From an uncultured Shewanella sp. (GTDB taxonomy: Bacteria; Pseudomonadota; Gammaproteobacteria; Enterobacterales; Shewanellaceae): a stretch of 64,000 bases of DNA. A program made the position numbers and the translations under genes. The notes beneath the pieces are model-generated. The model was given only the letters and a program-made list of their open reading frames with translations. It did not search any database and was not told the origin of the DNA. The stretch lies in contig NZ_CANLZC010000003.1 in assembly GCF_947495455.1 (NCBI RefSeq), positions 1 through 64,000 of the forward strand. The letters run 5' to 3'. Below are positions 45,383-54,600 of the stretch, one piece after another; within the stretch, counting starts at the first letter, position 1; the number at the start of each line of letters is the position of its first letter.

Positions 45383-47161
45383 ATGAGAGTAAAGCAAATT
45401 CGTGTGCTGTTGTTGTGCTTATTGGTGATGATTTTACCTGCTTGTTTGGAAGAGGGGAGCACTAGGGGTAATAAAAAATGGTTGTTAAATGCATCCATCC
45501 TTAAGGGGCAATTAAAAAAGGCCTCAGTGAGCGTGTTTGATAATCAAGGTAACTGGTTGTGGGAAGGGAAGTCTGATGATCTGGGGCAAGTGTCTATTCC
45601 CCTTTTTAGTCAGTTGAGCGGTGAGTTATCGATAGAGGTGGTGACGAGTGACGAAACACGTATGCGGTGTGATGCTAAAACCTGTGTCGATCAGAGTACT
45701 CAGCTCATTTATCAGTTTAATGACATAATGCCGAATTCAGGATTAGGGGCCTTGAAATTATCAAGTTATGTGGATTTAAACCATCTTAATGATAATCAAA
45801 ATCAGACGATACAAGTGAATAGTTTAACCCATTTAGCGAAAACCTATTTAGATACTTCAACCCCTATATTGCTTGAGCGAGAAGATGAGGATTTTTCACA
45901 GTATGGGCAATATGCCAGCCAAGTGATTTTACGAGCATTAGGCTTAGCGTTACCCAGTGATGTGGACTTATTTTCTTTGCCGCAAGTCGATTTAAATGAA
46001 ACACTTCAATTTGAAGGAATGAGTGAACAGCTCATTTTATTGAGTTTAATTAATGCCAGTTTTTCAAGTGACATACATGCCATTAATCACCTTTCTTCTG
46101 CATTACAGGCTGTTAGCTTAGATCCAACTAATATCGAGCTGCAAAATACATTAGAAGGTGTTCAAAAAAACGTATTAAAAGCAACTGAAGCATTGATCAC
46201 TTTACCTGAGCTACCTAGGGTGCCTAATAAGGTGGTTAATCAGATTGATACTGCAGCGACGACACCGCTGGACTTTAGTGCGTTAACACAAGCGATGATA
46301 TTCAATACTTCAGTGCCTGCTGATAATGAGATTAAGCAGATCCGTGCCTCAAGTAGTCACTGGTCCCCAACAATAAGTAATATGAGAGAAAAAACATGGT
46401 GGTGGGTGAGCCAGGCAGAAAGTGGGATCAATGAATGGATCCAACTGGACTATGCACAATCCATGCAGCCAAGTTATGTAAGATTGTCTGTAGATAAACG
46501 CTTTCAAGGTGTTGAGCTTAAATTACAAGGCAGAAGCATTGAGGAGCCTGTGTGGGTCGACTTAACGGATAACTTATCGAGTGCGCTTGTGACTCAGGGG
46601 CAACTGGATGAGAAGAACACCCTTACCTTATTGTTCCCTTTGGCACTTTCTGCTTCATATTCATCGTTTCGTTTGTATTCTTTACCGCCAAATGTCATTT
46701 GGCTTGAAGCCTTTTGTTTATTCACTGGGACTGATGAGCCCAAAGGGCAGTGTGTCAATGATGGATCTGTGTTGCCTGAGTCGGTACTGACATCCTCATT
46801 GTATTTTTCACCCAAAAATGTGATTGAAGATCAAGGTTATTTTTGGTTAAGTGGTATTGCAGTAGGTGAGCCGCAGTGGTTATCCATTGAATATTTTAAT
46901 GCTTTTCAGGCCCAAAGAGTCCAATTGAGTGCACATAAAGACTATTTGGGGACTGATCCCGTCATTCAGGGGATGGACAGTCAAGGAGACTGGCACACCT
47001 TACTTGAGCTGGATGTGAATGCATTACAAAAAGAAGCGAATGATAAAGGGATCGTATCCGTTGATTTGGGGTTAAATGTGCATCAAGCCTATCAAAGGTA
47101 TCGATATTACTCTGATGTGACAATATTTGTTCAACTTTTCTCTTTGACTTTTATTCCATAA
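45383..47161 (+). CDS. Lipoprotein with two discoidin (F5/8C)-like segments
   Basis: 592 aa from ATG 45383. The lipoprotein signal 'MRVKQIRVLLLCLLVMILP' is followed by the lipobox Cys (L-P-A-C). The N-terminal ~250 residues have a beta-rich domain with a Cys pair ('RCDAKTCVD') and a helical part. Two later segments ('IRASSSHWSPTISN' to 'IQLDYAQS', and 'LYFSPKNVIEDQGYFWLSG' to 'LSIEYFNAF') resemble the opening and 'W..(I/L).(L/I).(Y/F)' pattern of F5/8 type C galactose-binding folds. It may tether particles or bind glycans at the outer membrane. Confidence 0.65.
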   Translation: MRVKQIRVLLLCLLVMILPACLEEGSTRGNKKWLLNASILKGQLKKASVSVFDNQGNWLWEGKSDDLGQVSIPLFSQLSGELSIEVVTSDETRMRCDAKTCVDQSTQLIYQFNDIMPNSGLGALKLSSYVDLNHLNDNQNQTIQVNSLTHLAKTYLDTSTPILLEREDEDFSQYGQYASQVILRALGLALPSDVDLFSLPQVDLNETLQFEGMSEQLILLSLINASFSSDIHAINHLSSALQAVSLDPTNIELQNTLEGVQKNVLKATEALITLPELPRVPNKVVNQIDTAATTPLDFSALTQAMIFNTSVPADNEIKQIRASSSHWSPTISNMREKTWWWVSQAESGINEWIQLDYAQSMQPSYVRLSVDKRFQGVELKLQGRSIEEPVWVDLTDNLSSALVTQGQLDEKNTLTLLFPLALSASYSSFRLYSLPPNVIWLEAFCLFTGTDEPKGQCVNDGSVLPESVLTSSLYFSPKNVIEDQGYFWLSGIAVGEPQWLSIEYFNAFQAQRVQLSAHKDYLGTDPVIQGMDSQGDWHTLLELDVNALQKEANDKGIVSVDLGLNVHQAYQRYRYYSDVTIFVQLFSLTFIP

Positions 47162-47171
47162 GGAAGATGAC

Positions 47172-47726
47172 ATGATAGATTTTACATTTATAGAAGTGTT
47201 AGAAGGCAATACGCTCAATGCTTATGTGCCGGATCCTGAGCACAGTCAGTCAGGAGTGACCATAGGGTGTGGATTTGATCTGGGGGCGCGATCTTCTTGT
47301 GAATTGGAGCAGGTATTTCCCCCTGAATTGGCCAAAAAACTCACGCCTTATGCTGGGTTGAGAAAACAGCAAGCCCAAGCGGCTTTAATGAATTCACCTT
47401 TGACCTTATGCTCAAAAGAGGTATCTAAAATTAACGGTTATGCAAAAAAACAGGCTGTGGAGCAACTGGAGTCTTTATGGAAACATTCCCATGGTTTTGT
47501 GCCTTTTGATTGCTTACCTTCACCTTGTCAAACGGTGATTGCTTCGGTGGCGTTTCAATATGGCAATTTGTCCATTCGCACGCCAAACTTTTGGCGTCAG
47601 GTGTCATCCGGTGATTGGTTTGCAGCACTTGAAAATTTACGTCATTTCGGAGATATGTATTCGACTCGCCGCAATAAGGAAGCCGATTTACTGGAGTCTT
47701 GGCTCATAAAAGGTGAAATGACTTAA
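47172..47726 (+). CDS. Lysozyme (pesticin/T4-type endolysin)
   Basis: 184 aa. 'FIEVLEGNTLNAYVPD' with Glu 11, then 'SGVTIGCGFDLG' with Thr 30 and Asp 36, matches the catalytic face of pesticin/T4-lysozyme muramidases; Glu 11 even falls at the T4 position. No signal peptide is present, as expected for a holin-dependent endolysin. AAGGAAG precedes the ATG. Together with the holin at 40929 it forms a lysis set that could free eCIS particles. Confidence 0.8.
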   Translation: MIDFTFIEVLEGNTLNAYVPDPEHSQSGVTIGCGFDLGARSSCELEQVFPPELAKKLTPYAGLRKQQAQAALMNSPLTLCSKEVSKINGYAKKQAVEQLESLWKHSHGFVPFDCLPSPCQTVIASVAFQYGNLSIRTPNFWRQVSSGDWFAALENLRHFGDMYSTRRNKEADLLESWLIKGEMT

Positions 47727-47849
47727 GTCATATTTTATGATGGATTAATACCGCTTTATTCCGCTTTCTTCCTCCTTCCTTCAACAATTCTGTGCCTTTT
47801 ATATTGGTTTAGTTTTTTATGTGAGCGGCACACTTTTAAAAGCTTGCTA

Positions 47850-50117
47850 ATGATGAAAAATGTATTGAAAAAGAAAAGCCGTGGCATTCTGCTATGGCTG
47901 CTGACTTGTACGTCATTTTTGCTTGAGTCCAGTGAAAATATTGGGGATGAGTCAAATTTATGTGGTGATATTGGTTTATTCAGTTTTAATCGTATTGCCA
48001 ATCGAGTTGTGATGCAGTGTGGGGCTTATCAAATCAATGAATTTAGTTACTCTGTGGATGCAATATTGACAAGTACCACAATGGAATATCGATTTCATCA
48101 AGGCAGTGGAACGGATGGGGATGGCAGTGATGATAGCTTAATTCCCAGTGGTGATTTGCTCAGCCCAGATATGTTAGAGCAAACGGTATTTTCAAGCGCA
48201 ATAGGCCGTGCTGGCTCGACGAATGATGGCAGCGATGTCATTGTTCAGCACACGCTAGCGTCTTCAAATATTATATTTGACTTTAATCAGTTTACTGAAT
48301 ATTGGATAGAGGCCAGCGCCCCGCTTTTTACTCTGTCGATTTGTTATGGCAATGCACCCGGTCCCGATGCTTATGGCAAAGATGCTGGTTTTTTATCATC
48401 GGGTGAGCAGTTTTTTAATATCGATGCGACCTTAATAAGCCCTCATTTAGAGCTTATTGGCGTCACTCACTTATATCACAATCAAGTCATGGTTCGTGTG
48501 AGTGCGAGCTTAGCGGCAAGCGTTTATTGGTTGGTCATTCCAAAGGGGGAAATTGCGCCCAGCGCCGAGGAGATTGTCAGTGGCGTGGATTATTCAGGTG
48601 TGGAAGTGATTGCAGCGGGAAACCTTTCACTGACGGCGAATGAGGAAACAGACTTGCTGGTTAATGGATTAACAGAGTCCACTGAGTATGATCTTTATTT
48701 TGTTGCCGATGGCGATTATTTAGGCTGTATAGCGCCTAAAATCAGTGTGATAACATCTCCTTTTATTGAAGGTAATCCTCCCTTAACTGTGCATCAAGAT
48801 GCGTTATATGTATTTACGCCTTCTCACAATGCGCTGGATGCAAGTGTATTAACTTTTTCTGTTCTTAACGCCCCTAGCTGGTTAAGCCTTGATGAAAACA
48901 CGGGGCAACTGAGCGGAATACCGACCAATGCCGATGTGGGTCATTATTTTGATATTAGGCTGCTAGTGACGGATGGATTGGTGAGTGGGCAGTTACCGGC
49001 TTTTGAGGTGGAAGTGATCAATGTTAACGACCCGCCAAAGGTTTTAGGCAGTCCCTATCCTTTGGTCTATCAGGATGAAGAGTATACTTTTACTCCAGAG
49101 ACACAAGATATTGATGGCGATAGTTTAACCTTTATTATTGATAATAAACCCGATTGGGCGATGTTTGATGAAACAACGGGGACTTTATTCGGTACGCCGA
49201 CAAATGATGATGTGGGCATTGATTACGATATACAGATCACCGCCTCTGATGCAGAATTTCAGGCCAGTTTGGTCTTTACCATCACTGTGATTAACGTCAA
49301 TGATCCGCCAACAATTAATCCACTCATACAGCCCATTTGGGCTTATCAAGATCAGTATTATTCTTTTCAGTTTGAGGCGAAGGATATTGATGGCGATGCA
49401 TTCACTTTTGATATTGAAAATAAACCCCATTGGGCCAGTTTTGAACCGTCAACGGGGGAATTAACGGGTACACCTAATAATGATGATGTGGGGATTTACT
49501 CCCATTTAATTGTCTCTGTCAGTGATGGGCAAGAGGTGAGCAGCGAGGTGTTTTCGCTAAAGGTGGAGAATGTTAACGATCCGCCCTCAATAGAGAATGA
49601 GCAATTTGTATTAGTGTCGGGCAGCAGTATTTTATTTACGCCCAGTGTGGCGGATATTGATGATGATCCCTTAACGTTAGCGATCGCCAAACCGCCTACT
49701 TTTGGATATTTGAGCGAGGTGAGTGGGCAATGGCATTATCAGGCGGATGCCGATTTTGTGGGACAAGACAGTTTTGATCTTCGTGTACAAGATAATAACG
49801 GTGCAGTGGCGACGGCCCAGTTTATTGTAAATGTGGTTGAGGTGCAGGAGATAGTCCAAAATGATGTCATTGAGCAAGATGAAGCGATGGATAAAGTTTA
49901 TGTACTTGATGTGCTTGATAATGATTATGATGAATCCAATGAGAGTATTAGCTTAGTGGCTTCCATTAGCATAGATGGCGTGGCTAGTGTGGACGATAAT
50001 GTGATTAAGTTTACGTTAACGAACCCAAATAATCGTTTTGTGACCATTAATTATATTATTAAGAATGAAAATGGCCATTTTGCCTATGCGCAAGCGAATT
50101 TGGTGATAAGTGAGTAA
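47850..50117 (+). CDS. Secreted cadherin-like/He-PIG repeat protein
   Basis: About 755 aa with an N-terminal hydrophobic segment ('GILLWLLTCTSFLL'). After a ~300-residue head come at least three Ig-like/cadherin-like repeats with 'DIDGD(S/A)(L/F)TF', 'TGTLFGTPTNDDVG' and 'VNDPP' linkers, Ca-binding signatures of He_PIG/cadherin domains. Then follow an Ig-like domain ('ADIDDDPLTLA') and a C-terminal tandem-95-like piece ('DVLDNDYDESN'). Probable surface adhesin. It ends the island module; a terminator follows at 50217. Confidence 0.75.
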   Translation: MMKNVLKKKSRGILLWLLTCTSFLLESSENIGDESNLCGDIGLFSFNRIANRVVMQCGAYQINEFSYSVDAILTSTTMEYRFHQGSGTDGDGSDDSLIPSGDLLSPDMLEQTVFSSAIGRAGSTNDGSDVIVQHTLASSNIIFDFNQFTEYWIEASAPLFTLSICYGNAPGPDAYGKDAGFLSSGEQFFNIDATLISPHLELIGVTHLYHNQVMVRVSASLAASVYWLVIPKGEIAPSAEEIVSGVDYSGVEVIAAGNLSLTANEETDLLVNGLTESTEYDLYFVADGDYLGCIAPKISVITSPFIEGNPPLTVHQDALYVFTPSHNALDASVLTFSVLNAPSWLSLDENTGQLSGIPTNADVGHYFDIRLLVTDGLVSGQLPAFEVEVINVNDPPKVLGSPYPLVYQDEEYTFTPETQDIDGDSLTFIIDNKPDWAMFDETTGTLFGTPTNDDVGIDYDIQITASDAEFQASLVFTITVINVNDPPTINPLIQPIWAYQDQYYSFQFEAKDIDGDAFTFDIENKPHWASFEPSTGELTGTPNNDDVGIYSHLIVSVSDGQEVSSEVFSLKVENVNDPPSIENEQFVLVSGSSILFTPSVADIDDDPLTLAIAKPPTFGYLSEVSGQWHYQADADFVGQDSFDLRVQDNNGAVATAQFIVNVVEVQEIVQNDVIEQDEAMDKVYVLDVLDNDYDESNESISLVASISIDGVASVDDNVIKFTLTNPNNRFVTINYIIKNENGHFAYAQANLVISE

Positions 50118-50216
50118 TGTTTCTTAACTGCTTAATAAAGTTGAGTGGTTAAGTCGGAACTGGCAGTGTTTCTTTCTTAAATTTTAGCGTTGAATAAATA
50201 CAAGCTTGATAAAAAT

Positions 50217-50245
50217 CCGCCTCATTTTATGAGGCGGTTTTTTTT
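50217..50245 (+). terminator. Rho-independent terminator after the adhesin gene
   Basis: CCGCCTCAT and ATGAGGCGG form a 9-bp stem with a TTT loop, followed by eight T. It closes the plus-strand island module 100 bp after the last gene. The rest of the gap to the tRNA array (50246-50417) shows nothing else. Confidence 0.9.
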
Positions 50246-50417
50246 GTTTTTAGGGTGAACCAATATTGGGAAGGTTGATTTGTGGTAGATTATTAAATAA
50301 AACAATATGTTATATACACCAAAATATAAGGCTACAGGCGAAGTTTATCGGTTTTATTGTATGACTAAAGAGGTGGATCCCATTGGTTGGACAAATAAAT
50401 ATGACATTGATAAGAGA

Positions 50418-50515
50418 TGGTACAACTGAGTGGATTCGAACCACCGACCGCTACCGCCATTTTTTCACAAAGAGCAGGTGGTGCGCTAACTAACTGAGCG
50501 ATGCTGGTATTGCAT
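50418..50515 (-). pseudogene. Degenerate tRNA-Val copy 1
   Basis: The 3' half (T-arm 'GGTTCGAATCC' and CCA) and D-arm agree with the intact tRNA-Val genes, but the anticodon arm carries extra bases (TGCTCTTTGTGAAAAAAT between CCACC and GGCGG) and the 5' acceptor strand mismatches. No normal anticodon loop can form. It repeats with copies 2 and 3 at a ~211-bp period. Confidence 0.6.
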
Positions 50516-50628
50516 TTTATATATCAATTTTTACGATATTTCATTCAAATAGATGACGTTTTAGCTAAAAAGTAGGGAGTTTTTTAATGCAAAATAGATA
50601 GGAATAGAGAAAGTAAATCAATGATAAA

Positions 50629-50719
50629 TGGTACAACCGAGTGGATTCGAATCACCGACCCCTACCGCCATTTTTTCACAAAGAGCAGGTGGTACGCTAA
50701 CCAACTGAGCGACGCTTGT
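50629..50719 (-). pseudogene. Degenerate tRNA-Val copy 2
   Basis: Same expanded anticodon arm as copy 1, with at least one acceptor-stem mismatch (G-G). It lies in a ~211-bp tandem unit whose flanks (for example 'TTTTTACGATATTTCATTC') are nearly identical to those of copy 1. Confidence 0.6.
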
Positions 50720-50840
50720 ATTGCATTCTATATATCAATTTTTACGATATTTCATTCAAATAGATGACGTCTTAGCTAAAAAGTAGGGAGTTTTTTAAAT
50801 GCAAAATAGATAGGGATAGAGAAAGTAAATCAATGATAAA

Positions 50841-50947
50841 TGGTACAACCGAGTGGATTCGAACTACTGACCCCTACAGCCGATCCGTTATGAGGAGTAT
50901 GTAGTGCTGCTTTTCATTTTATCAACTGACAACTGAGCTAGGGTTGT
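50841..50947 (-). pseudogene. Degenerate tRNA-Val copy 3
   Basis: The T-arm and CCA end are recognisable (with substitutions), but the anticodon region is replaced by unrelated sequence and the D-arm is duplicated or shifted. Third member of the tandem decayed set next to the island end. Confidence 0.55.
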
Positions 50948-51033
50948 CATGATTGTTCTTGTAGTAGTTTCTATTGGATTTCATTCAAAAAGAGATGGGA
51001 TGCAAACTAATATTAATAGTGGAATAGAGAGAA

Positions 51034-51110
51034 TGGTACAACCGAGTGGATTCGAACCACCGACCCCCACCATGTCAAGGTGGTGCTCTAACCAACTGAG
51101 CTACGGTTGT
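51034..51110 (-). tRNA. tRNA-Val (GAC)
   Basis: 77 nt including encoded CCA. Acceptor ACAACCG/CGGTTGT pairs fully, the anticodon loop is TTGACAT (anticodon GAC), and the T-loop is TTCGAAT. Very similar to E. coli tRNA-Val(GAC) outside the acceptor stem. Confidence 0.93.
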
Positions 51111-51150
51111 ATTGTCTTTTTCATCTATATTCAGTTGTTTAAGAAGAGCA

Positions 51151-51195
51151 GGTGTTGCTTCTTTTTATGTTATCAACTGAGCTAGAGTTTTATTG
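51151..51195 (-). pseudogene. tRNA-Val 5'-half remnant 1
   Basis: Read on the minus strand it keeps the acceptor 5' strand and D-arm of tRNA-Val (AGCTCAGTTGATA-like), then diverges into a TTTTTA/AAGAAGC tail. Similar halves occur at 51345-51389, 51541-51585 and 51621-51668. Confidence 0.5.
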
Positions 51196-51230
51196 CTTCT
51201 TTAAATCGTTTTCTTCATCTTAAAAGATGA

Positions 51231-51307
51231 TGGTACAACCGAGTGGATTCGAACCACCGACCCCCACCATGTCAAGGTGGTGCTCTAACCAACTGAGCTA
51301 CGGTTGT
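51231..51307 (-). tRNA. tRNA-Val (GAC)
   Basis: Identical in sequence to the copy at 51034-51110: 77 nt with CCA, anticodon GAC, all stems intact. It begins the next ~195-bp tandem unit. Confidence 0.93.
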
Positions 51308-51344
51308 ATTGTCTTTTCATCCATATTCAGTTGCTTAAAAAGTA

Positions 51345-51389
51345 GGTCGTGCTTCTTTTTATGCTATCAACTGAGCTTGGGTTTTATTG
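51345..51389 (-). pseudogene. tRNA-Val 5'-half remnant 2
   Basis: Same half-gene as 51151-51195, with changes in the acceptor strand. It lies midway between two intact tRNA genes. Confidence 0.5.
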
Positions 51390-51424
51390 CTTCTTAAAGT
51401 CGTTTTCTTCATCTTAAAAGATGA

Positions 51425-51501
51425 TGGTACAACCGAGTGGATTCGAACCACCGACCCCCACCATGTCAAGGTGGTGCTCTAACCAACTGAGCTACGGTTG
51501 T
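51425..51501 (-). tRNA. tRNA-Val (GAC)
   Basis: Third identical 77-nt copy, anticodon GAC, CCA encoded. As the array reads on the minus strand, this is the first intact gene of the transcript. Confidence 0.93.
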
Positions 51502-51540
51502 ATTGTCTTTTTTAACCATATTCAGTTGCTTAAAAAAGTA

Positions 51541-51668
51541 AGTGGTGCTTCTTTTTATGCTATCAACTGAGCTACGGTTGTATTATCTTTTTTATCCATA
51601 TTCAATTGGTTAAAAAGAGTGCATATAGCTTCTCTTTATGTTAACAACTGAACTAGGGTTATGTTGTA
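51541..51668 (-). pseudogene. tRNA-Val 5'-half remnants 3 and 4
   Basis: Two further halves (51541-51585 with a perfect ACAACCG acceptor strand and D-arm, and 51621-51668 more decayed) precede the intact genes on the minus strand. Neither has an anticodon or T-arm. Confidence 0.5.
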
Positions 51669-51851
51669 CAGCTTATTTTGTTGTTCTTTAAGTTTCCCCT
51701 TGGAACGAGCGCTATATTAAGGTTGATATAGCACTCATGGCAAGTAAAAAATGCTTTTTTTGTGTTAAACGCTGTTTTGCTGTGCAACTTGGTGCAGAAC
51801 TAAGCAAAAGCTAAGTTGTCATTACCAGTAAAAGGTTGATAAACAGAAAAG

Positions 51852-53219
51852 TTAGTCATGTTCTAACATTTGTGCCTTTAGTGGATTACGTTGAATATAG
51901 CGTAATCGAAAACCAAATAATCCAGCTGCGGCGGTTAATCCTGCGATCAGGCCAATCCAAAAGCCGTGAGCGCCCATTGCAGGAACAATGATATTGGTGC
52001 GGGCGAGCACAAATCCAAGTAACATGCCAATGAACCAATAAGACACGAGTGTGATATATAAAGCACTCTTAGTGTCTTTATAGCCTCGAAGGGCGCCAGC
52101 GGCAACCACTTGAATGGAATCTGATAGCTGATACAGTGCTGCAAGTAGCATTAAACTTCCTGCTAAGCTAATAACTTCGGGATTTTTATTGTATAGCTGT
52201 GCAATATTGTGCCGAAAAACGATGGTGATAGCAGCGGTTATGATGGCTAGAGAAAAAGACATGATCAATGCCAGTTTTGTCACTAATGCCGATAAATGGG
52301 CTTTGTCTTGCCCTAAGTAATAACCGACACGAATAGATGCGGCAATACCAATTGACAGTGGCAACATAAAAACGATGGATGAAAAATTCAGAGCAATTTG
52401 ATGCCCAGCAACAATATTGGCACCTAATGGCGCTAAAAGTAATGCAATTACGGCAAATAAACTGACTTCAAAAAATAGAGCCATGGCGATGGGAAAACCG
52501 TGTTTGCTCATTTGCACTATGGTTTGAATATCGGGAAGGTTTAATGCATTAAAGATTCGAACATGTGTGAATTTACGGTCCAGCTGCATATAAATAAGCA
52601 TGGCGATAAACATGGCCCAAAAGACTAATGCAGTGGCGATACCACAACCTGCCCCGCCCATGGCTGGCATGCCAAGCTTGCCATAAATAAAGATGTAATT
52701 CGCAGGAATATTCACGGCGAGTCCAACAAAGCCAATGATCATAGTAGGTAAAGTATGGGATATACCTTCGCTACACCCTCTCAACACTTGATAAAGAATA
52801 AAAGCGGGAACCCCCCAAATGAGTCCATTAATATATTGTACACTGACTTTAATTAAGTCAGGTTCAAGTTGCATTTGGTTAAAGATCCGTTCTGACAGGG
52901 AAAGAAAAAGGATCACGCCAACACTGCCGATGAGGGCAATATAAATGGCTTGAAAAACAAGAGGCTGTATTTTTTTTTCTTCATTTGCACCATGTAAATG
53001 AGCGAAAACGGGTGTAAAAGCCATTAAGAGCCCTTGCACAAAAAGTACGGCAGGTAACCATAAACTCATGCCAATGGCGACGGCGGCCATATCAAGCGCA
53101 CTGACACTGCCTGCCATGACGGTATCGATAAACCCCATCATGGTTTGAGTGACTTGGGCAATGAGCACAGGAAGAGCGAGTTGTATTAAGCGTTTGGCTT
53201 GAAAGCCGGAATGTTCCAT
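51852..53219 (-). CDS. norM: MATE multidrug/Na+ efflux transporter NorM
   Basis: 455 aa with about 12 hydrophobic helices. The opening 'LIQLALPVLIAQVTQTMMG' then 'FIDTVMAGSVSALDMAAVA', and 'GFVGLAVNIPANYIFIYGK', are nearly those of Vibrio NorM. MATE pumps export cationic drugs, coupled to Na+ or H+. It is divergent from ribE, as in many gammaproteobacteria; the 385-bp gap between them (53220-53604) must hold both promoters, but I see no riboswitch in it. Confidence 0.9.
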   Translation of the reverse strand: MEHSGFQAKRLIQLALPVLIAQVTQTMMGFIDTVMAGSVSALDMAAVAIGMSLWLPAVLFVQGLLMAFTPVFAHLHGANEEKKIQPLVFQAIYIALIGSVGVILFLSLSERIFNQMQLEPDLIKVSVQYINGLIWGVPAFILYQVLRGCSEGISHTLPTMIIGFVGLAVNIPANYIFIYGKLGMPAMGGAGCGIATALVFWAMFIAMLIYMQLDRKFTHVRIFNALNLPDIQTIVQMSKHGFPIAMALFFEVSLFAVIALLLAPLGANIVAGHQIALNFSSIVFMLPLSIGIAASIRVGYYLGQDKAHLSALVTKLALIMSFSLAIITAAITIVFRHNIAQLYNKNPEVISLAGSLMLLAALYQLSDSIQVVAAGALRGYKDTKSALYITLVSYWFIGMLLGFVLARTNIIVPAMGAHGFWIGLIAGLTAAAGLFGFRLRYIQRNPLKAQMLEHD

Positions 53220-53604
53220 GAAACTGCCTTAAAGAAAATGAAGGGTAAAAGTGTTGTTGCGACGATTGAGCTCAGTTAACCCATTACAATGAGTCAATTA
53301 TAGTGAATGTTAACATTACGCAATAGACCGCTACGGGCGTCTTTTTATTAGTTTGTCAGTTCTGACGATTTTTGCGGCAAATTATAATGTGTTTTTATAT
53401 AGAATGAAAGTAAACTAATATATTGAAATAAATATGTTATTTTTGTTGTGCATTTGTTTTATTATCATGGTCTTTGAATGCTTTTTGCTCGCTGACTTTC
53501 TATGATTGATTTGTTGTGACTGCGGTGGAAAGTGTTGATCATGATTATTATAAAGAATTCACGTAAAATGGCGTTGAAAGTGATGACGGTTAGTGGGAGA
53601 AATG

Positions 53605-54216
53605 ATGTTTACGGGGATTGTACAAGCAAAGTGTGAAGTGATGGGGATTCATCGTCAAATGGGGTTAAATACCTATGAAATAGCCTTGGGAACTTCACTG
53701 ACTCAAGGCTTGCAAATTGGTGCAAGTGTGGCGACCAATGGTGTGTGTTTAACGGTAACCAAACAGGAAAATGAACGCGTATTTTTTGATGTCATGGAAG
53801 AAACCCTCAAGGTAACCAATTTAGTGCATCTGCAAGTGGGGGATAAAGTGAATATTGAACGCTCTTTGACCTTTGGAAATGAAATTGGTGGACATATTTT
53901 GTCTGGACATGTGCATACACAAGCTGTGATCAGTGAAGTGAGTGACACTGACAGTCATTATGATCTCACGTTGAATGTGGATCCTAAATGGATGAATTAT
54001 ATTTTGTATAAGGGATTTGTTGGCGTAAATGGTTGCAGTTTAACTGTGGGGAAGGTGACAGAAAACAGTTTTATGTTGCATTTAATCCCTGAAACATTGC
54101 GGCTCACAAATTTAGCTCAGTACAAAGTGGGCGATAAGCTTAATATTGAAATAGACAGTCAAACTCAAGCCATTGTTGATACTGTTGAGCGTGTGTTAGC
54201 CAAACGCTTTGGTTGA
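53605..54216 (+). CDS. ribE: Riboflavin synthase, alpha chain
   Basis: 203 aa starting 'MFTGIVQAKCEV' at ATG 53605 (GGGAGA upstream; the longer frame from GTG 53593 is unlikely). Two tandem lumazine-binding domains are seen, each with an 'S/G-(A/C)-(S)-(V)-(N)-G-(V/C)-(C/S)-LTV' core: 'GASVATNGVCLTV' and 'KGFVGVNGCSLTV'. It dismutates 6,7-dimethyl-8-ribityllumazine to riboflavin. Full family length. Confidence 0.93.
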   Translation: MFTGIVQAKCEVMGIHRQMGLNTYEIALGTSLTQGLQIGASVATNGVCLTVTKQENERVFFDVMEETLKVTNLVHLQVGDKVNIERSLTFGNEIGGHILSGHVHTQAVISEVSDTDSHYDLTLNVDPKWMNYILYKGFVGVNGCSLTVGKVTENSFMLHLIPETLRLTNLAQYKVGDKLNIEIDSQTQAIVDTVERVLAKRFG

Positions 54217-54336
54217 GCCCAGGTTCTTGATATAAACGACGCGTTTTAACCATTAGCCGTTCATCGATCTAATGTTACCTGAATATTATTGAAGTTAGTT
54301 CACTCTGTTGAACGATTATCATCTGTTGATTGACTA

Positions 54337-54537
54337 TCAATAAAGTTGCTCGTTATCAGAGTCCACAAAGAGTTCAATTTTTTTCTGGTATTCATCAAGA
54401 TGAAGACGTATGTGCATAGGGTTACAACAGATACGGCAATCGTCATAGTATTCTTGATCGCCTGCGCTGGCATCGATGTCAATACTCTGGTGATGCCCAC
54501 AATGTGGGCAATTGATCGTTTTAGTGTGATACAACAT
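54337..54537 (-). CDS. CPXCG-motif cysteine-rich protein
   Basis: 66 aa with 'INCPHCGHHQSIDID' and 'DDCRICCNPMHIRL', the two Cys pairs of the small CPXCG zinc-ribbon family common in gammaproteobacteria, where its function is unknown. It lies convergent to ribE and downstream of the SDR gene. A start at 54551 is possible in another frame but lacks the motif. Confidence 0.85.
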   Translation of the reverse strand: MLYHTKTINCPHCGHHQSIDIDASAGDQEYYDDCRICCNPMHIRLHLDEYQKKIELFVDSDNEQLY

Positions 54538-54559
54538 AATTCATACCTCAAACCTTTGA

Positions 54560-54589
54560 GTCAGCCTGATTATTAGGCTGACTTTTTAC
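54560..54589 (+). terminator. Rho-independent terminator
   Basis: AGTCAGCCT and AGGCTGACT pair around GATTATT, then TTTTT on the plus strand. Read this way it would end transcripts from ribE after passing antisense to the CPXCG gene. A smaller stem (CAAACCTTTG) lies beside it. Confidence 0.65.
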
Positions 54590-54600
54590 TTAATTACCCA

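Noticed and set aside
50418..50947. CRISPR-like spaced repeats
   Set aside because: The repeated units are whole tRNA-like sequences at ~211-bp period with conserved spacers, not short repeats with unique spacers, and no cas genes are present.
53220..53604. FMN riboswitch before ribE
   Set aside because: I could not find the conserved RFN-element strings (such as AGGGTGAA...); the gap appears to hold only divergent promoters.
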